64,000 nucleotides of DNA from Bacteroidota bacterium (lineage in GTDB: Bacteria; Bacteroidota; Ignavibacteria; Palsa-1295). Under the pieces are notes generated by a model. That model made no database searches and had not been told where the DNA came from. It worked only from the letters and a program-made list of their open reading frames with translations. The stretch covers positions 1-64,000 of the forward strand of contig JAJPIQ010000009.1 in the NCBI GenBank assembly GCA_021324685.1. The letters run 5' to 3'. Positions 27,178 to 35,705 of this stretch are shown one piece after another (position 1 is the stretch's first letter; every line of letters begins with the position of its first letter). The position numbers and the translations under genes are program-made.

Positions 27178-27453
27178 ATGACACGCTTTGTATTAGAACA
27201 ACGGAAGTCGCATCATGCCCACGCTTCTCCGGGAGAGGCCGAGTGGGTCGTCCTTGAACTGCCTTCTCGCAAAGAAGCAGGTGTGCTTCGAAAGAAAGGA
27301 GAGATGTTCTCTGCTTCGAGTATCGACTTTCGCCATGAGACCGAGTCCTTCGATCCGATCCTTGTGCTACGTATGGCCTTTCGCGGGGAGCAATTTTTTA
27401 TCGAAGGCGCAAACGGGGATTTGCAAAAAATTTCAGCAGCCGATCTGAAATAA
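27178..27453 (+). CDS. small hypothetical protein
   Basis: 91 residues from the ATG at 27178 (MTRFVLEQRKSHHAH). The longer upstream ORF starts give hydrophobic sequence with no Shine-Dalgarno, so the shorter start is preferred. The protein is polar, with alternating charged and hydrophobic stretches (EWVVLELPSRKEAG, LVLRMAFRGEQFFIEG) as in a small beta-rich cytosolic domain. It is followed by a good intrinsic terminator, which supports it as a real transcription unit. Family not recognised. Confidence 0.5.
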   Translation: MTRFVLEQRKSHHAHASPGEAEWVVLELPSRKEAGVLRKKGEMFSASSIDFRHETESFDPILVLRMAFRGEQFFIEGANGDLQKISAADLK

Positions 27454-27479
27454 AGGCTTTTTTAGCGTGCAATTTTTTT

Positions 27480-27503
27480 GCCCTGCACGAGGGCGGATTT
27501 TTT
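27480..27503 (+). terminator. intrinsic terminator after the small gene
   Basis: GCCCT (27480-27484) and AGGGC (27490-27494) around GCACG, followed by GGA and six T. It lies 26 bp after the stop of the 91-residue gene and 40 bp before the porD-like gene. Confidence 0.7.
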
Positions 27504-27543
27504 CATCCTCAGAAACGAGTTCTAATGAGAAATCAGAACGCGT

Positions 27544-28485
27544 ATGAAGCGATTGGCCTCCATTGTCTCTTTTGGATTTATTCTTCTCCTTTCGTCTCGT
27601 TCCGTGCTTGCGCAGGAACTCGATGCTCAAGTCGATCTGAATTTAAGCGCCTTGAGCGAACCGGACCGCATCGCATTTCAGACCTTCAAGCACGACGTCG
27701 AAGGCTATCTCAATAACTATAACTGGACTACCGATTTTACCGGCGAGCGGATCCGATGCTCGTTCCAGTTCAACATTGTGACTGCGAACGGCGGAGACTA
27801 CACGGCCCAGCTTTTTGTCAACAGTACACGGCCGCTCTATAAAAGCGAGCAGATGACGACCATGGCGCGCTTTTTCGATGCGACGGTCGAGTTCCCATAC
27901 TATCGGGGAGAGGAACTACAGCATGGGAATAATTTCCGCCCGCTCGAAAGTCTGCTCGATTTTTACGTTTATATCATTCTGGGCCTCGATTACGATTCCT
28001 ATAAGCTCGAAGCTGGAACGATCTATTTTCAACAGGCCCAGACGATCGCGGTCATCGCGAACTCAGCGCAAGGGACCGGGTGGCAGCAGGATGTAACGAG
28101 CATCGGCACCTACTCCCGCGTCGGCTATATCAACGATGCGCTCGATGCCAACCTTCGCTTTTTTCGGGACCTGATCTTCGATTATCATTACAACGGGCTG
28201 GACCTGCTCTCGACCAAACCAGACGATGCCAAGCTTGCCGTCGGCACCGTGATCGATTCGATGGTAACATTAAAACACGAGTCGAGCGCGGCCTCACGCA
28301 GTGTATTTCTTCGAGCGTTTTTCGAAGCCAAATATCCGGAACTGACCGACCTAGCCCGCCTCTTTCCCGATAACCTCACGATCTATTTTCAGAAACTTGG
28401 CTACCTCGATCCAACGCATCAAAATTATTATCAGGACGCGCTCACAAAAATGCAGTCCGCGAGCGGAAGCAACGGCGGAGGATAA
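27544..28485 (+). CDS. DUF4835 / PorD-like protein (T9SS-associated)
   Basis: 313 residues. A signal peptide ends SVLAQELDAQV. The motifs FTGERIRCSFQFNI, YYRGEELQHGNNFRPLESLL and DFYVYIILGLDYDSY match the DUF4835 family, which has been named PorD because the gene is needed for gliding/T9SS function in some Bacteroidota. The family is periplasmic, and how it acts is poorly known. It fits the several T9SS cargo proteins in this window. No other por/spr/gld genes are adjacent. Confidence 0.8.
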   Translation: MKRLASIVSFGFILLLSSRSVLAQELDAQVDLNLSALSEPDRIAFQTFKHDVEGYLNNYNWTTDFTGERIRCSFQFNIVTANGGDYTAQLFVNSTRPLYKSEQMTTMARFFDATVEFPYYRGEELQHGNNFRPLESLLDFYVYIILGLDYDSYKLEAGTIYFQQAQTIAVIANSAQGTGWQQDVTSIGTYSRVGYINDALDANLRFFRDLIFDYHYNGLDLLSTKPDDAKLAVGTVIDSMVTLKHESSAASRSVFLRAFFEAKYPELTDLARLFPDNLTIYFQKLGYLDPTHQNYYQDALTKMQSASGSNGGG

Positions 28486-28816
28486 TCCGGCGAAAGCTCC
28501 GGAGACATTCGCCCTCTCGACGATCCGCTCAGACGTTCTTTCTCATTGCCCTGCTTTTCGATTCGCGACCCATGTAACCTTGGCGGCGGCTCTCCGTCCG
28601 GCGAGACGTCGATCGGTCGGTCGCCAGGCCATGGCGGTTATCTTTGGTTGCTGCCCCCACGGTCCTTCGCACGCCGCCTCTTTTTGTATCGCCGTGCTTT
28701 GTTTCCTGTGCGCTATCTGCAGTGGCTGAGTTCCATTCGTTCTTTTCTTTTGCCGTTCTTTTCATAAATGTTCAAAATGGTTGTTTATTTGCAGGAGTCC
28801 ATGAAACGATTTGCAA
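28486..28816 (+). other. 331-bp gap without a convincing gene
   Basis: It begins with a short hairpin (TCCGG/CCGGA, 28486-28503) just after the porD-like stop. The short ORFs here overlap in several frames and look like chance. The end holds CAGGAG (28792-28797) and a possible 11-codon leader ORF starting at 28801. I see no RNA family signature. Confidence 0.45.
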
Positions 28817-28836
28817 ATGCCATTCCGTATTTTTGA
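28801..28836 (+). CDS. possible 11-codon leader peptide (MKRFANAIPYF)
   Basis: The only Shine-Dalgarno-like sequence before the epimerase (AGGAG, 28793-28797) is 3 bases before this ATG, not before the epimerase start. The tiny frame ends inside the epimerase N-terminus. It may couple translation, or simply be chance. Confidence 0.25.
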   Translation: MKRFANAIPYF

Positions 28837-29887
28837 TAAATCCATTAGTGTAGTGAAACAACGCATCCAGTCATTAACCGCAGAATACTTTCCGTTGCCA
28901 CTGAAAAATCCGTTTGTGCTTTCAATCCGAACGGCGCGGAATGCGAACGTTATCCGCTGGCGGCTTACGACGGATGTCGGTCGGGAATTTTTCGGTGAGT
29001 CAGTCCCCGTACAGTATGTGACCGGGGAAACGCCGGAAAGTGTTCTTCTCGCCGCACCGAAACTCGAATCGCTCCTATACGATCGAGCGATCGTAGATTT
29101 TCCGAAGTACCTACGTGAAATGGAGAGTGTACTTCCTGATGACGTCGCTGCTCGTGCGGGGGTAGAAATTGCGTTATTCAATGCATTCTCGGATGAGACG
29201 CAAGTCTCCATTCCCACTCTTCTGGGAGGCGCAAATGTCGTGCTCGAAACCGATCTCACGATCGCGCGCATTCCGAATGCACTTGACGTCGCCCGGGCCG
29301 CCTGGCAGGAAGGGTTTCGAATCTTTAAAATGAAGGTCGGCGGCGGACCGATGGAAGAGGACCTCGACCGAATCCTGGCTATTGCCGACACCTTGATCGA
29401 ACCGAAGTTCCGGCTCGATGCAAACCAGTCCCTGACCCCGGAATCGACGCTCCGCTTCGTTGAAGAACTGCTGCGCAATGGCATCGATCTCGAACTCGTT
29501 GAACAGCCGGTTCCCAAAGAAGATATTGTCGCTCTGGACGAGATCGCTCGGGTAAGTCCGGTTCCCATCATTGCGGACGAGGCGTGCCGCACACCGGCCG
29601 AAGCGTTCCGGCTCTTTTCGGAGACCGCAGTTCAGGGCGTGAACGTCAAGCTGATGAAGTCCGGCATTCGGGGAGCGATGGACATCATACGCATCGCCAG
29701 GGCGGCCGGTCGAAAGCTGATGATCGGCTGTATGCTGGAGGGGGAGATCGGTATGGCGATGAGCGTTGCGCTTGCGGCTTCCACCGACGCCTTCGACTAT
29801 ATCGATCTTGACGGACACCTGCTGCTCGACCTCAAGGAACCCATTTCTCTCTTTCGTTCCGACGGGCCGATGCTTTCCGTGGCTTGA
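28817..29887 (+). CDS. dipeptide epimerase (enolase superfamily)
   Basis: About 356 residues. Enolase-superfamily landmarks: FKMKVGGG with the KxK acid-base lysine (about 170), LDANQSLTPE (first metal Asp), ELVEQPVPKED (second metal Glu), IADEACRT (third metal Asp) and GVNVKLMKSGG-like GVNVKLMKSGIRGA with the second catalytic Lys. DYIDLDGHLLL near the C-terminus is the DxD feature of L-Ala-D/L-Glu and related dipeptide epimerases. It probably takes part in murein peptide recycling. The start is uncertain (ATG 28817, TTG 28811 or GTG 28853). Confidence 0.85.
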   Translation: MPFRIFDKSISVVKQRIQSLTAEYFPLPLKNPFVLSIRTARNANVIRWRLTTDVGREFFGESVPVQYVTGETPESVLLAAPKLESLLYDRAIVDFPKYLREMESVLPDDVAARAGVEIALFNAFSDETQVSIPTLLGGANVVLETDLTIARIPNALDVARAAWQEGFRIFKMKVGGGPMEEDLDRILAIADTLIEPKFRLDANQSLTPESTLRFVEELLRNGIDLELVEQPVPKEDIVALDEIARVSPVPIIADEACRTPAEAFRLFSETAVQGVNVKLMKSGIRGAMDIIRIARAAGRKLMIGCMLEGEIGMAMSVALAASTDAFDYIDLDGHLLLDLKEPISLFRSDGPMLSVA

Positions 29888-29906
29888 CCCAATCGATCGG
29901 CAGATC

Positions 29907-30344
29907 CTATCGTTTATTTTCCACGGAGAACTCGGCGCTGTCCCGAATCACGCTATCGAGAAGCACGAACAATTTATACTTTCCAAGCGGCCACGGGTTC
30001 GCGTTGATGAGATCGAAGTGGCTTACATTCGTTCCCGCCGAAAGTCGTGCTGAATTTTCGGCAATCTTCTGGCCGGTCTTAAGATAATACCATTGCCCCT
30101 CGAGTGCCATCCCATCCTGCGCATGTTCTGTCCGGATGAGGCCATGGATCGTGTCCCGACTGTCGAAATAGGTCGTGGTGTCGATCGCCGCAAGCGATGT
30201 ATCTCGGCTGTGTGTGAGCACCGTATGGATCGTAAGCGGTAGCACCGGAGCCGCGGTGTCTTTTTCAGGAATCGGGGCGGGATTATTCCGACCGCACCCC
30301 CAAAGGATGGCCAGCACGGAGACCAAAAAAGTGTTATGGATCAT
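29907..30344 (-). CDS. predicted lipoprotein of unknown function
   Basis: 145 residues from the ATG at 30344 (MIHNTFLVSVLAILWGCGRNN). The lipobox LWGC predicts lipidation. The mature part is a single beta-rich domain with YFDSRDTIHG and ALEGQWYYLKTGQKIAE, then a C-terminal strand LGKYKLFVLLDSV. It converges on the epimerase gene (19 bp between) and diverges from the RpiB-like gene. Family not recognised. Confidence 0.62.
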   Translation of the reverse strand: MIHNTFLVSVLAILWGCGRNNPAPIPEKDTAAPVLPLTIHTVLTHSRDTSLAAIDTTTYFDSRDTIHGLIRTEHAQDGMALEGQWYYLKTGQKIAENSARLSAGTNVSHFDLINANPWPLGKYKLFVLLDSVIRDSAEFSVENKR

Positions 30345-30439
30345 AATAAGAAGAACCGCTAAAAACAAAACCGTAAATGTAGTTTGTTCTATGAAAAAAG
30401 AGATAAAATGTTTCCAGTCCACTCATCATTTCAAACACC

Positions 30440-30895
30440 ATGAGAATAGCCATTGGCAGTGATCAGGCAACGGAATTGACAGAGGAGCTCCTGGCGCAGC
30501 TCGAAGTGCGCGGCCATAAGCTCTTTACGTATGGACCGGTTCGAATCGGGGAGGCCGATCGCGATTGGCCTTTGGTCGCTGCCGATGTTGCGCGTGCCGT
30601 CGCCGATGGCGGGGTGGATGAAGGGATTGTCTGCTGCTGGACAGGGACAGGAGTGACGATCGCGGCGAACAAAATTCCCGGCATTCGGTGTGCACTCGCG
30701 GGTGATGCAGAGACGGCCCGAGGCGCCCGAATTTATAATCACGCGAATGTATTGGCTCTTAGCCTTCGGGCTACAAGTGCACCCCAAATGCGAGAGATTC
30801 TGGACGCATGGTTTGCTACATCGAGCCAGAGCGGTGAAGCGCAGAGTGAATGGAACAGGCAGCAGGTGGAGCGAGTAGCGGCGCTGGAGAAGTAG
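30440..30895 (+). CDS. RpiB/LacAB-family sugar-phosphate isomerase, variant active site
   Basis: 151 residues. The fold is that of RpiB (MRIAIGSDQATELTEEL; CCWTGTGVTIAANKIPGIRCAL), and the cysteine-bearing GTG loop is present. Compared with canonical RpiB, the phosphate-site SDHAG is SDQAT and the QHND segment with the ring-opening His is YNHA. So two histidines known from E. coli RpiB are replaced. A canonical RpiB is encoded at 35266, so this copy probably has another substrate or is a specialised paralogue. It diverges from the lipoprotein at 30344. Confidence 0.75.
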   Translation: MRIAIGSDQATELTEELLAQLEVRGHKLFTYGPVRIGEADRDWPLVAADVARAVADGGVDEGIVCCWTGTGVTIAANKIPGIRCALAGDAETARGARIYNHANVLALSLRATSAPQMREILDAWFATSSQSGEAQSEWNRQQVERVAALEK

Positions 30896-30945
30896 CATTG
30901 ACTTGCGCAGGAATGGTAGCTTCCCTCGCATGGTCAGTTTCAACG

Positions 30946-30980
30946 TTTTGAAATTCTAGTTCGGAAATTCCGTATTTTTG
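30946..30980 (+). promoter_or_regulatory. candidate Bacteroidota-type promoter of glgA
   Basis: TTTTG (30946-30950) and TATTTTTG (30973-30980) match the -33 TTG and -7 TAnnTTTG elements with a 22-base gap, about 130 bp before the glgA start. It is the best match to this consensus in the window. Confidence 0.45.
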
Positions 30981-30981
30981 T

Positions 30982-31094
30982 GACCGTTTGTGCCGTCTCG
31001 CTGGCTGCGAGACACGTAAATAATCATACTAATATAAGAACGTTTCAAAACGGTCTCACAAAATTTTTCGCATGAACGGCGAGGTCCGTTCATG
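30982..31094 (+). promoter_or_regulatory. structured leader of glgA
   Basis: Three symmetric elements occur in 113 bp. GACCGTTT (30982-30989) pairs with AAACGGTC (31048-31055). Inside it GTCTCGC (30995-31001) pairs with GCGAGAC (31007-31013). CATGAACGG (31071-31079) pairs perfectly with CCGTTCATG (31086-31094), 14 bases before the glgA ATG. The last hairpin could hide the ribosome-binding region. I cannot match it to a known riboswitch. Confidence 0.45.
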
Positions 31095-31108
31095 CAGCCC
31101 CGTTCAGG

Positions 31109-32656
31109 ATGACTACCCTACCACCCCGACCTTCGTTTCCGCCGCGCAGCGTGCTTTTCCTTTCGACGGAAGTGTATCCGTATGCAAAGACGGGTGGCCT
31201 TGCAGATGTCAGCGCTGCACTCCCCCAGGCGCTCCGCGAACTCGGCCATGACGTCCGGGTGCTCATGCCGAAATACGGTTTCATCGGCGAGAAAAAACAG
31301 AAGATCCATCTCATCAATCGTTTGCAGGGGATCGAATATAAGATCGGCGATCGGGAGATTTACACGAATATCAAGTCCTCGGCGATCCTGACGCAGAAGA
31401 CGCGCATTCAGATGTACTTACTCGAAAGTGAGGAGTACTTCCAGCGCATGGGATTGTACGTCGATCCTGCGACAGGAAAAGATTATTCCGATAACGACGA
31501 GCGCTTTTTGGTCTATGCACTGAGCGCGTTCGAGCTTTGCAAGCGGCTGCTCTGGAAACCCGATATTATTCATTGCAACGACTGGCAGGGCGGCTTGGTA
31601 CCGGCGCTTCTCCGAGGGCCCCTGAGGAATGATCCGTTTTTCAAAGACACGAAGACCGTTTTTACCATTCACAACCTCGCGTATCAGGGAAATTTCCCAG
31701 CCACCACGTTCCCAAAACTGGGCCTGCCGCGGGAGATGTTTGCACCAGATGGACTAGAGTTCTTTGGGCAGGTTTCTTACCTGAAGTCTGGCATTGCTTA
31801 TGCCGATGCGATCACTACCGTGAGCGAGACCTATGCGGAAGAGATTCGGACACCCGAATTTGGGTGTGGCATGGAGGGACTGCTAGCTAAGCGTAAACGC
31901 GATTTGCATGGGATCTTGAATGGGATCGATTTTCTTATCTGGGACCCGAAGTCTGACATTAATATCGTTCGGAATTATTCGGTAGACCGATTTTTGGCGG
32001 GAGATTTTTCAGCCAAGGAAGCATGCAAGAAGGACCTGTGCTTCGCGATGGGTATTCCGTACCGTGAAGATCGTCCGGTGCTCGGAATGATTGCTCGCTT
32101 AAGCGACCAAAAAGGCTTCGATCTCCTCGCCGAGATCGTCGATAAAATTTTCGAGGCCGATGCCCAGTTGGTCGTCTTGGGCGAAGGCGATAAGAAGTAT
32201 GTAGAACTGTTTACGAAGCTCCAGAAGAAATATCCGGAGCAAATGGGAGTCTTTTTCGGCTTTCACGATAATCTCGCACACAAGATCGAGGCGGGCAGCG
32301 ATATCTTCCTGATGCCCAGCGCCTATGAGCCGTGCGGACTCAACCAAATGTACTCAATGCATTATGGGACGGTGCCGATCGTTAGAAAAACTGGAGGCCT
32401 CGCCGATACCGTGATCGATAGCGACGCGGCGACCTCGCGCACGCGTCCAACGGGATTCACCTTTGAAAAGTACGATGCCAAAGCATTTTGGAAAGCAATC
32501 GAACGCGCGTTAAAGGCGTACCGCAAAGATAAAAACCTTTGGCATGAAATGCAGGTAACGGGTATGAAGCGAGATTTTTCCTGGGATCGTTCAGCCGTGA
32601 AATACGCAGAACTTTACGAAAAGATACTTTCTGAGCAGCCCGTGAAAAAGCATTGA
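31109..32656 (+). CDS. glgA: glycogen synthase (ADP-glucose, GT5)
   Basis: 515 residues. KTGGLADVSAALPQAL contains the KxGG nucleotide-sugar motif. HCNDWQGGLVPALL, ITTVSETYAEEI and SAYEPCGLNQMYSMHYGT with a second KTGG (RKTGGLADTV) are the standard GT5 pieces. It extends alpha-1,4-glucan chains from ADP-glucose. It has a long structured leader. The DUF4270-like lipoprotein follows, a neighbourhood also seen in other Bacteroidota as I recall. No glgB/glgC genes are in the window. Confidence 0.94.
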   Translation: MTTLPPRPSFPPRSVLFLSTEVYPYAKTGGLADVSAALPQALRELGHDVRVLMPKYGFIGEKKQKIHLINRLQGIEYKIGDREIYTNIKSSAILTQKTRIQMYLLESEEYFQRMGLYVDPATGKDYSDNDERFLVYALSAFELCKRLLWKPDIIHCNDWQGGLVPALLRGPLRNDPFFKDTKTVFTIHNLAYQGNFPATTFPKLGLPREMFAPDGLEFFGQVSYLKSGIAYADAITTVSETYAEEIRTPEFGCGMEGLLAKRKRDLHGILNGIDFLIWDPKSDINIVRNYSVDRFLAGDFSAKEACKKDLCFAMGIPYREDRPVLGMIARLSDQKGFDLLAEIVDKIFEADAQLVVLGEGDKKYVELFTKLQKKYPEQMGVFFGFHDNLAHKIEAGSDIFLMPSAYEPCGLNQMYSMHYGTVPIVRKTGGLADTVIDSDAATSRTRPTGFTFEKYDAKAFWKAIERALKAYRKDKNLWHEMQVTGMKRDFSWDRSAVKYAELYEKILSEQPVKKH

Positions 32657-32730
32657 CCGGGGAACGACCGGCCGTTTCCGCACCTTTTACGGAGTCTACG
32701 ATCATTGCGCATTACTCTTCCGTTCAGACA

Positions 32731-33975
32731 TTGCTGAAACACGCATTTTTTCTTCTCGCCGCGGCCATCGGCATTGCCTTCCTCACCAGCGGCTGTAAGG
32801 ACAATATCTCTTCGCTTGGCTTGCAATATTTTCCAGACACCGTCGTAAGCCGGACCAGCGTTCGCACGGATAGCAGCTTCATGCAATTTGCCGATACCCT
32901 TCGGCCGAGTGTATTCGCTAATGGCGTTAATTATAATTTGACGATCGCATCTCCCGTCATGTTTATTGGGAACGTTGCGATGGGAAACCAAAACCTGACG
33001 TCTTCGGGCGTATTAAAATTTCGGACTTTGGCACAAGACAGTATCGCGCTTGTCACGAAAGTCCGGTTGCTGCTTAGGGATCAGTTGTATAAGTACGGCG
33101 ATACCTCGAGCAATAACAGCAGTATGCTGAGTCTGCAGGTCGTCCCCAATTTTTCCATTACCGATAGCACGACGGTGCTCCCTCCGTTGGGAGCGGCGGT
33201 CGCTTCGATCGATACGGCGTTTCCGGACGACTCGGATGCATTACTGGCGATACCGCTGGACACGAGCGTGATCTCGAATCTTTCCGCCAGTTCGCTCAGC
33301 TTTGTTGTGACGCCGGGAGCGACGATGACGAACTGTCGCGCGTTCGGCACCGCCGACAACGCGGACACCGGTTCCCAGCCGAAACTCGAACTCACTCTTT
33401 CAAACGGCAGTGTTGTTTATCTTTCGACTCTCTCGGCTGCTGGCGGCTTCGATATGTATATCGTTAAAGATATGAGCCTCACTCCGACGGGAGAGTTTAC
33501 TGTGCAGGGAGGAATTGGGAAGCGCGAACGCGTCATGCTGAATTTAACACGGCCAAACGATACGGCGCAACTCACTACATTCACATCGGTCAATAGTGCA
33601 ACGCTGGTGCTCCACCTCGATCCCGATAATACACGCCTTTCGAACCGGCCGTTCGATAATGGCACGACGGGACCGAGTGTCGTTCGACTTTCGACCAATG
33701 ATTCTGGTGCTGTCCTGGATGCGTTTGGGTATCCGACCGATACGACCCACACAGTCTATAAATTCCAGGTACGAGGACTGGTCGAGTATTGGCTGAGGAA
33801 TCCGTCGACCAATCTTGGCTTTGAATTACGGGCCGGGGCCCAAAGCCGTTCGATCGGTTCTGAGGCGATCCCGGTCGAAGATAATATCCTGAACCGCTGG
33901 ACGTTCTATGGGCCCCACTGTGCCGATACCAGTAAACGTCCAGAACTTATTCTCTCCTATTCGAAGCTGCGGTGA
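32731..33975 (+). CDS. DUF4270-like surface lipoprotein
   Basis: About 414 residues if started at the TTG at 32731, which gives a short n-region and a lipoprotein signal ending FLTSGC. The ORF reaches back to a TTG at 32653 inside the glgA stop region but that would make the signal too long. No ATG is available, so the start is uncertain. The opening SGCKDNISSLGLQYFPDTVV and SVRTDSSFMQF recall DUF4270. The C-terminus RGLVEYWLRNPSTNLGFEL and RPELILSYSKLR resembles the DNRLRE fold. It would be exported and lipid-anchored. Confidence 0.7.
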   Translation: MLKHAFFLLAAAIGIAFLTSGCKDNISSLGLQYFPDTVVSRTSVRTDSSFMQFADTLRPSVFANGVNYNLTIASPVMFIGNVAMGNQNLTSSGVLKFRTLAQDSIALVTKVRLLLRDQLYKYGDTSSNNSSMLSLQVVPNFSITDSTTVLPPLGAAVASIDTAFPDDSDALLAIPLDTSVISNLSASSLSFVVTPGATMTNCRAFGTADNADTGSQPKLELTLSNGSVVYLSTLSAAGGFDMYIVKDMSLTPTGEFTVQGGIGKRERVMLNLTRPNDTAQLTTFTSVNSATLVLHLDPDNTRLSNRPFDNGTTGPSVVRLSTNDSGAVLDAFGYPTDTTHTVYKFQVRGLVEYWLRNPSTNLGFELRAGAQSRSIGSEAIPVEDNILNRWTFYGPHCADTSKRPELILSYSKLR

Positions 33976-35225
33976 GATCTTTCTTTTATAGCGTTCTTCT
34001 ATGCGGGGCCGTCGTCATCGCGGCTCAAGGTGCCTTTGCACAAGGTTCGCCCTATGATGCAATTGGCTTTGGGCTTCCAGTGCGTTCCGGGAGTGCTACG
34101 ATCGATGCCCTGGGTGGCACTGGTGTGGCGATGGAAGGAACTCGGATCGTGAACGAACTCAATCCGGCGCTCTGGACCTGGCTTTCGAAAGCACGGTTCG
34201 ATGCGGCCATGCGGTTCGATTACACCAGCGCCCAGTTGGGAACCGCTCAGGACGCACAGCACAATTATCATTTCAGCGGAGCCGCATTTGGCGCGCCTAT
34301 CTGGGCTCCTATAAATGCGGCGATGGCCATAGGTTACGTCCCGCTGACCGATGCCAGTAACCAGATCCACGATTCCAGTGCTGCTGGAAATCAAACCTAT
34401 ATCGTTCGCGGCGGGACCAACCTTGTATTCCTCGGATTTTCAGCGCGGCCGGTTCCCGAAGTCGCGCTCGGTGCACGGCTCGACTTGATTACCGGAGATA
34501 TTCGGCATCTGGGGCAGGTCAGTTTCGCCGACACGACGGCTGCAAGCGGCGAATTCGAACGCGATTATTTTTATCAGGGTCTACGACCGACCTTTGGGTT
34601 TGAATTCATTGGCGATTCTATTGGATGGAACGGACTTTCGATCGGCGCGACCTACAGCCTGGCGTCGAACTTAACAGCCACACGTGAGACCATCACCACA
34701 CCGACATCGAGTTCACTCGATACGACCATCGATTCGAGTGGGATCGGCCGCTACCCCGCTGCATTCTCCGCCGGTATTTCCATTCATTTAAGCCGACGTT
34801 ATCGTGCCGAAGCGGATTATTCTTTACAGGACTTTTCTTCCGCCTATGTGTTCGCTCCTAAGTCCGGCGGTGTCGGGGACAGCCTGCTCCGATCGAGTAA
34901 CCGCATTTCGTTCGGCATCGAGCGCCTTGCGAATGTCTCAGGCGAATATGGAACTTCTTTTGGAATGGATCGCTGGGCGCTGCGACTCGGGCTCTCGTAT
35001 GGAACGCTTCCTATTATGCCAAATAATTCCATCGTTCGCGAGTTCTCCCTTTCGGCCGGAGTCGGGATTCCTATCAGTTTCGAGACCCTGCTCAACCTTT
35101 CTTTTGTCGGAGGCCAGCGGATCCCACAGGTTGCGAATGCCGCACCGAAAGAGACCTTTCTGCGTTTAGGAGCCGACGTCAGCTTTTCGGAACAATGGTT
35201 CGTACCGACGCGACGCAATCAATAA
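33972..35225 (+). CDS. FadL/PorV-like outer-membrane beta-barrel
   Basis: 417 residues starting GTG in a GTGA overlap with the lipoprotein stop. A signal peptide ends GAFAQGS. GSATIDALGGTGVAMEG and ELNPALWTW are typical of the N-terminal plug-like region of FadL/PorV-type barrels. Many alternating strands follow, ending ADVSFSEQWFVPTRRNQ. The overlap with the lipoprotein gene suggests they act together at the outer membrane. Whether it transports hydrophobic solutes, or works with T9SS like PorV, cannot be decided here. Confidence 0.7.
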   Translation: MRSFFYSVLLCGAVVIAAQGAFAQGSPYDAIGFGLPVRSGSATIDALGGTGVAMEGTRIVNELNPALWTWLSKARFDAAMRFDYTSAQLGTAQDAQHNYHFSGAAFGAPIWAPINAAMAIGYVPLTDASNQIHDSSAAGNQTYIVRGGTNLVFLGFSARPVPEVALGARLDLITGDIRHLGQVSFADTTAASGEFERDYFYQGLRPTFGFEFIGDSIGWNGLSIGATYSLASNLTATRETITTPTSSSLDTTIDSSGIGRYPAAFSAGISIHLSRRYRAEADYSLQDFSSAYVFAPKSGGVGDSLLRSSNRISFGIERLANVSGEYGTSFGMDRWALRLGLSYGTLPIMPNNSIVREFSLSAGVGIPISFETLLNLSFVGGQRIPQVANAAPKETFLRLGADVSFSEQWFVPTRRNQ

Positions 35226-35265
35226 AATACTCACTGTTTTTACGTTCCGCAGTCACTTTTTTGAC

Positions 35266-35697
35266 ATGAAGATTGCGATTGCCAGCGATCATGCTGGTTT
35301 TACCTATAAGGAAGCCATCAAAGCAAAGCTCACGGCAGACGGCCATACGGTGACCGATTTTGGAACCAATAGTACGGCCCCGGTAGACTATCCGGATTTC
35401 ATCCGCCCGGCTGCCGAAGCGGTTGCAAGCGGACGCTGTGATCGGGGAATCGTTTTGGGAGGTTCCGGCAATGGGGAGGCCATGGTCGCAAACAAAGTCC
35501 ACGGCATTCGCTGTGGACTGGCATGGAACGAAGATTCTGCCCGTCTTACGCGCCAGCACAATGACGCGAATGTGCTTTCACTCGGGGAACGCATGATGAC
35601 CGAAGCAACGGCGCTCGCGCTCGTCGATCTATTCCTCGCGACTCCCTTTGAAGGCGGAAGACATCTCGCCCGCATTCAAAAAATAGAACACCCATAA
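35266..35697 (+). CDS. rpiB: ribose-5-phosphate isomerase B
   Basis: 143 residues with the canonical phosphate/ring-opening motifs: [33 protein letters not shown] and [13 protein letters not shown]. The GSGNGE loop with Glu in place of the E. coli Cys is the form seen in actinobacterial-type RpiB, where Glu is the base. It interconverts ribose-5-phosphate and ribulose-5-phosphate. It lies 8 bp before glyA and is probably co-transcribed. A diverged paralogue is at 30440. Confidence 0.88.
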   Translation: MKIAIASDHAGFTYKEAIKAKLTADGHTVTDFGTNSTAPVDYPDFIRPAAEAVASGRCDRGIVLGGSGNGEAMVANKVHGIRCGLAWNEDSARLTRQHNDANVLSLGERMMTEATALALVDLFLATPFEGGRHLARIQKIEHP

Positions 35698-35705
35698 GAA
35701 TTAAC

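Noticed and set aside
27027-27257. 76-residue plus-strand ORF
   Set aside because: No ribosome-binding site or protein-like composition; it overlaps the better ORF at 27178 in another frame.
28397-28767. Overlapping ORFs of 110, 78 and 73 residues after the porD-like gene
   Set aside because: They are open in several frames at once, arginine-rich and without start signals, as expected for GC-rich non-coding DNA.
28829-28836. TATTTTTG, a match to the Bacteroidota -7 element
   Set aside because: It is inside the epimerase N-terminus and lacks a -33 element at the right distance.
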